DNA from: JASFEQ01 sp050122535
GTDB lineage: Bacteria > Desulfobacterota > DSM-4660 > Desulfatiglandales > HGW-15
Reading direction: 5' to 3'
DNA length: 9,364 bases
Assembly: GCA_050122535.1 (NCBI GenBank)
Contig: JASFIT010000165.1
Span: 1 to 9,364, forward strand
Of this stretch, positions 5,934 to 9,364 are shown one piece after another. The notes beneath the pieces are model-generated. The model was not told the origin of the DNA. It made no database searches and was given only the letters and a program-made list of their open reading frames with translations. The position numbers and the translations under genes are program-made. The number at the start of each line of letters is the position of its first letter. Positions within the stretch are counted from its first letter, which is position 1.

Positions 5934-6186
5934 AAGGCGCAGTGCCCAATACCCTCCCCGCGTGAAATCCCCTCCCATTATCATCTGTCCTCTGCCACTC
6001 TGATCGTACCATCCCATTTCCCATGAGAGAGCATGGGCTTCTTCCGTGGTCCAAGCTATTTGGATTCTCTATTATAGAAAGATCTTTTAAGTGACCAGAA
6101 TTTCTGGTATGGATTACTGTCTAAAGTTCATGGCTGGACATTTGCTAGGTTTTGCTTCTGGGCTGATACTTTAATGGAGGTGTTGT
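5934..6186. other. Intergenic region with a 15-bp palindrome upstream of the DUF3795 gene
   Basis: No gene is seen. ACCAGAA-T-TTCTGGT at 6094-6108 is a perfect 7+1+7 palindrome about 80 bases before the DUF3795 start, suited to a dimeric repressor or activator. A second short one, TCTAT-T-ATAGA, lies at 6068-6078, and CCCATG-N6-CATGGG at 6020-6037 is a hairpin without a T-tract. No convincing promoter boxes were found; TTTTAA (6085-6090) with TATGGA (6108-6113) is spaced correctly but matches poorly. Confidence 0.4.
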
Positions 6187-6660
6187 ATGGAGATCGATCC
6201 CAAATTGTTGGCGCCGTGTGGTCTGTATTGTGGCGTGTGCGCCGTTTTGTGCGCCACAGAAGATAATAATGAGAAATTCAGGGAACGCCTCTTGGGCGTT
6301 TATAAGGGCAAACTTCCCAATAGTGAGAACCTTACTGTGGAAGACATCCGCTGCGAGGGTTGTCTTTCTGAACAGCCTTTTCTCTACTGCAAAGCGTGCG
6401 CTATCAGAGAGTGCTCAGAGAGCAAAGGATATACGGGGTGTCATGAGTGCGATGATTTTCCTTGTCTTTATGTGGAACAGTTTCCGATCCCTGTGGGGAA
6501 AAAGGTCATTATGCGTGCCATCCCGTATTGGCGAGAGGTGGGTACGGAAAGATTTGTGGTGGACGAGGAGGCGCGTTACCTATGCCCTGAATGTGGTCAC
6601 AAGCTCTTCAGGGGGGCAAGACGATGTAACCAGTGCAAGGTGGAAGTGGACCTGGATTGA
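6187..6660 (+). CDS. DUF3795 Cys-rich protein with C-terminal zinc ribbon
   Basis: This 157-residue protein has 16 cysteines. The N-terminal part begins LLAPCGLYCGVCAV with Cys11, 15, 18 and 22, followed by C56-x2-C59, C68-x2-C71, C76, and CHECDDFPC (85-93), the pattern of DUF3795. The C-terminal C133-x2-C136 and C147-x2-C150 pairs make a typical zinc ribbon. It probably binds several metal ions, Zn or possibly Fe-S; the biochemical role of the family is not established as far as I know. GGAGG (6176-6180) is six bases before ATG 6187. It is first in a three-gene set with a phosphoribosyltransferase 22 bases downstream, so co-transcription is likely. A 15-bp palindrome upstream may be its control site. 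Confidence 0.88.
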   Translation: MEIDPKLLAPCGLYCGVCAVLCATEDNNEKFRERLLGVYKGKLPNSENLTVEDIRCEGCLSEQPFLYCKACAIRECSESKGYTGCHECDDFPCLYVEQFPIPVGKKVIMRAIPYWREVGTERFVVDEEARYLCPECGHKLFRGARRCNQCKVEVDLD

Positions 6661-6682
6661 AAAAGGGTTTGTATGGAACGCC

Positions 6683-7372
6683 ATGAGCACAAGAATCTTT
6701 GAGAAGAAAGAACTAAGGGGCAAAAACTATGTGTTCAAAGATCGCGTTGAGGCAGGGAGGATGCTTGCTGAAATGCTGGCGCCGCAATACGTGGCTGCCC
6801 AAGATTCTATTGTCCTTGCCATTCCATCCGGAGGCGTGCCGTTGGGACTTCAGGTCAGTAAAAGGCTGAATTTCCCTTTTGATCTCATCATTGTAAGGAA
6901 GATACCTATTCCGCATAACCCCGAAGCAGGTTATGGGGCTGTAACCCTGGAAGGAGGTGTCTTTTTAAACGAGGAACTCGTCACACGTTTGGGGCTCAGC
7001 CCCTCGCAAATCGAAGACCACATTACAGCGCTCAAGAAAGAACTGGAAGAGAGAGATGCCCTGTTCAGAGGCAAGAAGCCCTTATCTGATCTTTTGGGCA
7101 AGACGGCCATCTTGGTGGATGATGGATTGGCTTCAGGCTATACCATGATGGCATCTGTCCATAGCGCAAGGAATAGGGGTGCAAAAGAGATCGTTGTTGC
7201 CGTTCCGACTGCTCCTCCGGAAACCATTGAGAAGATGGAACCCATAGTGGATGAGATTTATTGTCCCAATGTGAGGGATAAGATTTTTTTTGCCGTGGCC
7301 GATGCCTATGAACATTGGTATGATTTGAACAGAGAAGAGGTCCTAGAGTTGTTAGCTGAGAATTGGCCTTGA
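6683..7372 (+). CDS. Phosphoribosyltransferase domain protein (COG1926 type)
   Basis: This 229-residue protein has a type-I phosphoribosyltransferase fold. The PRPP-binding motif is AILVDDGLASGYTM (142-155), close to the family pattern of two acidic residues followed by G-[IL]-A-[TS]-G. Other family marks are AIPSGGVPLG (46-55), the VRKIPIPHNPEAGYGAV segment (71-87) and a late AYEHWYDL stretch. The frame is open back to 6218, but that part is a shadow of the DUF3795 gene; ATG 6683 begins the conserved sequence. The ribosome site is weak, and the start is 22 bases after the DUF3795 stop, so translational coupling is likely. This branch is annotated as predicted phosphoribosyltransferase; the base or nucleophile acceptor is unknown. 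It is not a recognisable pyrimidine or purine salvage enzyme. Confidence 0.87.
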   Translation: MSTRIFEKKELRGKNYVFKDRVEAGRMLAEMLAPQYVAAQDSIVLAIPSGGVPLGLQVSKRLNFPFDLIIVRKIPIPHNPEAGYGAVTLEGGVFLNEELVTRLGLSPSQIEDHITALKKELEERDALFRGKKPLSDLLGKTAILVDDGLASGYTMMASVHSARNRGAKEIVVAVPTAPPETIEKMEPIVDEIYCPNVRDKIFFAVADAYEHWYDLNREEVLELLAENWP

Positions 7373-7422
7373 GATTGCGTGTTACCCATATGTTCCCTTC
7401 TTCTAAACCATAGAAATCAACG

Positions 7423-8334
7423 ATGACTACAAATCCAGAGTTCCCTCAATTTAAACCGTTTCAATTGGAAGATCTCCATTTCATCAGAGAAGTCCTGAGA
7501 AAATACCAACCGCAGACCTCTGAATGGAGTTTCACCAATCTTTTCATCTGGCAGTCACATTATCGATTCCAATGGACGATGTCCCGGGACTGGCTTATCG
7601 TCCTGGGCCGAGGGAATAACGACGAGATTTATGCCCTTCAGCCTATGGGCCCTCCACCTAGACGGGAAGTCACTCGCATGCTCCTAAAATGGCTTTGGGA
7701 GGAAAAGGGGGAGGCTTCCGCCCGTATTGAACGGGCCGATCAAAGGCTGGTATCAGAACTTGAAGGGGCAATTGATTTTCTCGTAGAACCCACAAGAGAT
7801 CAGTTCGATTATGTCTATCGGAGTGAGGATTTGATCAAACTGGCAGGGAGGAAATATCACGCCAAGCGAAACCATATCAACAAATCCCGCCGCTTGCACC
7901 CATTCACTTACGTGCCTTTGACGAATGAACATCTCGAACCCTGCCTAGAGTTGGCGGACAGTTGGTGTGAGTGGCGCCGCTGCGAAGAGGATCTAAACCT
8001 GGTGGGGGAGTGGGATGCTGTTCGTGAGGCACTGACCCATTTTGAGGCTCTGCAAATCGTGGGAGGCGTCATTCTGGTAGAGGATCAGGTGAAAGCCTTT
8101 GCCCTGGGAGAGTTATTAAATGATAAGATGGCCACTGTGCACATTGAAAAGGCCGATCCAGAGATCCCGGGACTTTATGCAGTGATCAATCAGCAATTTT
8201 GCGAAAACTGCTGGTCGGATGTTCCTTTTGTGAACAGAGAACAAGACTTGGGAGAGCCGGGACTTCGCAAGGCAAAGCTCTCCTATTACCCTGATCATCT
8301 TGAGGAAAAATTTCAGGTTCGCCTGGCGACCTAA
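7423..8334 (+). CDS. DUF2156 protein (phosphatidylglycerol lysyltransferase C-terminal-like, GNAT fold)
   Basis: This 303-residue soluble protein matches the DUF2156 / LPG-synthase C-terminal family, whose best-known members move an aminoacyl group from a tRNA to a lipid. Recognisable segments are EWSFTNLFIWQ (34-44), YRSEDLIKLAGRKYHAKRN (132-150), HIEKADPEIPGLYAVINQ (240-257) and NREQDLGEPGLRKAKLSYYP (271-290), the last being the family hallmark. There is no transmembrane part, so this is the stand-alone catalytic-type domain and not a full MprF; the acceptor may be soluble. ATG 7423 follows a TAG in the same frame at 7411-7413 and has no clear ribosome site. It starts 50 bases after the phosphoribosyltransferase stop and probably shares its transcript. 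Family call is good, reaction unknown. Confidence 0.87.
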   Translation: MTTNPEFPQFKPFQLEDLHFIREVLRKYQPQTSEWSFTNLFIWQSHYRFQWTMSRDWLIVLGRGNNDEIYALQPMGPPPRREVTRMLLKWLWEEKGEASARIERADQRLVSELEGAIDFLVEPTRDQFDYVYRSEDLIKLAGRKYHAKRNHINKSRRLHPFTYVPLTNEHLEPCLELADSWCEWRRCEEDLNLVGEWDAVREALTHFEALQIVGGVILVEDQVKAFALGELLNDKMATVHIEKADPEIPGLYAVINQQFCENCWSDVPFVNREQDLGEPGLRKAKLSYYPDHLEEKFQVRLAT

Positions 8335-8391
8335 TCATCGTGGTCAGCCCAGGTCTGCTCGCAATCGGATGTTTTGCCGCCATCCCTCCTA

Positions 8392-8451
8392 GTCATGGCG
8401 AGTCCTTCCATTAGCTCAGGGTAAATTTCCTGAAGAGAGCGTGGCGATCTC
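8392..8451 (+). repeat. Degenerate dispersed intergenic repeat, copy A
   Basis: GTCATGGCGAG at 8392-8402 and GTGGCGATCTC at 8441-8451 bracket about 40 bases that include TTAGCTCAGGGTAAATTTCC. From memory, this matches a widespread intergenic palindromic repeat of the form GTCATTGCGAGG...GTGGC(A/G)ATCTC found in many bacterial genomes. The ends have decayed from mutual complementarity, so it looks old. Confidence 0.45.
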
Positions 8452-8470
8452 TTTGCTTAGATGCCTTATG

Positions 8471-8515
8471 AGATTGCTTCGGTCCTCCCGCTTGCGCGGG
8501 GTTCCCTCGCAATGA
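8471..8515 (-). repeat. Dispersed intergenic palindromic repeat, copy B (opposite orientation)
   Basis: Read on the minus strand this is TCATTGCGAGGGAACCCCGC, then a CCCGC-N4-GCGGG hairpin (8487-8491 / 8496-8500), then GAAGCAATCT. The outer ATTGC (8473-8477) and GCAAT (8509-8513) are also complementary. It resembles the same repeat family as copy A, 19 bases away and inverted. The hairpin has no T-tract on the plus strand, so it is not a clear terminator for the DUF2156 gene. Confidence 0.55.
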
Positions 8516-8603
8516 AATTATGAAACGGGCTCTTGAGGGAGAATTCCATCTGAGGTTTGACTCCGACGGCCAGAGGGCAGGGCCCAGAGGGGTCGGGTTG
8601 CTG

Positions 8604-9026
8604 CTAATTAGGAAATTCCAAGGTCACCTTTTCGCCGCCCTCTGCACTCTTCACCTTTATGTTCACCTCGATGCTACTATCGCGGATTCCCAGTGCGAGG
8701 GCACTTTTTGCTTTCTTCCCTTCTAGGTGGGTGATGCCGCGAGCCGCTTCAATGATTTTGTCGCCCACTTCCGGGCCGGGTGACGGGAGTTCTGACTTGC
8801 GATATTCAGCGGTCACCTTAGCCGTGCCGTCTTTCGATCTTGCAAAAGAGATCTTTTTGGCATTGGCATTAATCCCGTGAAGAGCCGCCAAGGCCAACCA
8901 CTTCAATCCTGCTTCATCCTTCTCCATGTCATCTTCTACGACGGACATCTCCTTTAAGGGGTCTGTCGTTGCATAGCAATCGCAGAGTTCCTGAACCTTG
9001 AGATGTAAGCTGCGCTTATCTTTCAT
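8604..9026 (-). CDS. Conserved-looking hypothetical protein, 140 residues
   Basis: I do not recognise a named domain in this 140-residue soluble protein. ATG (complement of 9024-9026) is preceded by a perfect AAAGGAGG (complement of 9034-9041) with seven bases of spacing, strong evidence of a real, well-translated gene. The N-terminal half has two cysteines (Cys15, Cys17 in ELCDCYAT), an acidic segment (VVEDDMEKDEAG, 29-40) and a helix LKWLALAALHGINANAKK (41-58). The C-terminal half alternates charged and hydrophobic residues in likely beta strands (AKVTAEYRKSEL, SSIEVNIKVKSAEG, KVTLEFPN). There is no signal peptide or membrane segment. It stands alone, convergent with the DUF2156 gene. The AT-rich region upstream (9151-9220) probably contains its promoter. 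Function unknown. Confidence 0.85.
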   Translation of the reverse strand: MKDKRSLHLKVQELCDCYATTDPLKEMSVVEDDMEKDEAGLKWLALAALHGINANAKKISFARSKDGTAKVTAEYRKSELPSPGPEVGDKIIEAARGITHLEGKKAKSALALGIRDSSIEVNIKVKSAEGGEKVTLEFPN

Positions 9027-9364
9027 GTTTCAACCTCCTTTGATCAAGACTAACTCAAGGTTAGGTTAAACACTTTTCGCTGGGAATCAAGGAATGCGGA
9101 AAGGCGAAGAATGTCTCCTAAGGATTTCTTGCTTGACATAATTCCCACCGTTTTGGTAATTTAACCAAAAATTTTTTTACAAAAACACTAATTATTTTAA
9201 TATATTAGGAAATTTTATCCGTCAGGTTTAAACAAGAAAATCAACCACTCAAAATCATTAATCATTCCATGGTTTCCCGGCATTTCGCCCGCCGTGTCAG
9301 GCCGACGTTATAACTTGGATTGAGACTGTTCTTCAGTGACAACCCATCAACGTTCTTCAGTCCA
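9027..9364. other. AT-rich intergenic region at the right edge
   Basis: No gene is evident. From 9151 to about 9220 the sequence is very AT-rich. It contains a candidate plus-strand promoter and an operator-like palindrome (9133-9170), listed separately. A minus-strand TTGGTT (complement of 9163-9168) could serve as a -35 box with AATTAT 19 bases on, but the match is poor. A 10-base direct repeat (GTTCTTCAGT) occurs at 9328-9337 and 9352-9361, spaced 24 bases start to start. What lies past the edge cannot be judged. Confidence 0.45.
9133..9170 (+). promoter_or_regulatory. Perfect -35 box and overlapping operator-like palindrome
   Basis: TTGACA (9133-9138) is followed after 16 bases by GGTAAT (9155-9160, 4/6 to the -10 consensus), reading rightwards. 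TTTTGGT (9151-9157), six bases and ACCAAAA (9164-9170) form a perfect 7-bp inverted repeat over this -10 site. A bound dimer would block the promoter. The same palindrome is about 125 bases upstream of the minus-strand hypothetical gene, so it might control either direction. Confidence 0.4.

Noticed and set aside
6218..6682. N-terminal extension of the phosphoribosyltransferase overlapping the DUF3795 gene in another frame
   Set aside because: The frame is open, but the sequence is a shadow of the Cys-rich DUF3795 frame and conserved PRTase sequence begins only at ATG 6683. DUF3795 has the proper ribosome site and family pattern.
8471..8515. CCCGC-N4-GCGGG hairpin as terminator or CRISPR-like repeat
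   Set aside because: No T-tract follows, and there is no regular repeat-spacer periodicity; it fits a dispersed intergenic repeat better.
8520..8726. 68-codon plus-strand frame after the repeats
   Set aside because: It has no ribosome site, and its second half is antisense to the well-supported minus-strand gene at 8604-9026.

Overview
This window looks like chromosome from an anaerobic, Gram-negative, metabolically versatile bacterium, most likely Desulfobacterota (former Deltaproteobacteria). That assignment is an inference. It rests on an exported branched-chain-amino-acid-type solute-binding protein beside acyl-CoA and dehydrogenase genes, on small Cys-rich and DUF-type proteins typical of that group, and on moderate GC with strong purine-rich ribosome binding sites. 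No rRNA, tRNA, CRISPR array or intact transposase was found by eye.

Layout. Positions 2-307 hold the C-terminal tail of a gene entering from the left, possibly a DUF362-type protein. Positions 308-667 are non-coding and carry a striking perfect 23-bp inverted repeat (430-452 / 505-527). Next comes a catabolic block: an SDR oxidoreductase (668-1465, +), a second SDR facing it (1513-2277, -), a divergent promoter region, an exported solute-binding protein (2671-3990, +) and an enoyl-CoA hydratase (4219-5001, +). These fit uptake of an organic acid followed by beta-oxidation-type steps: the binding protein captures substrate, the hydratase adds water to an enoyl-CoA, and an SDR oxidises the hydroxy product. 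The transporter membrane and ATPase subunits and the acyl-CoA ligase and dehydrogenase are not in the window, so the substrate is unknown.

Positions 5101-5518 form a self-contained cold-shock gene with a probable promoter, a leader that can fold in competing ways, a perfect Shine-Dalgarno, a UUG start and a clear intrinsic terminator. A small 98-residue protein with a possible ribbon-helix-helix fold follows behind its own near-consensus promoter. Positions 6187-8334 hold three co-directional genes: a Cys-rich DUF3795 protein, a COG1926-type phosphoribosyltransferase and a DUF2156 (GNAT-fold, lysyltransferase-like) protein. They look like an operon of poorly characterised enzymes and are the best candidate for an undescribed functional unit. 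Downstream, 8392-8515 carries two degenerate, oppositely oriented copies of a dispersed intergenic repeat. A 140-residue protein of unknown function lies on the minus strand (8604-9026). The AT-rich 9027-9364 region holds an operator-like palindrome and a short direct repeat.

Most of the window is ordinary accessory metabolism. The parts that merit a second look are the inverted-repeat element at 430-527, the cold-shock leader, the DUF3795/PRTase/DUF2156 cluster and the control region around 9133-9170.
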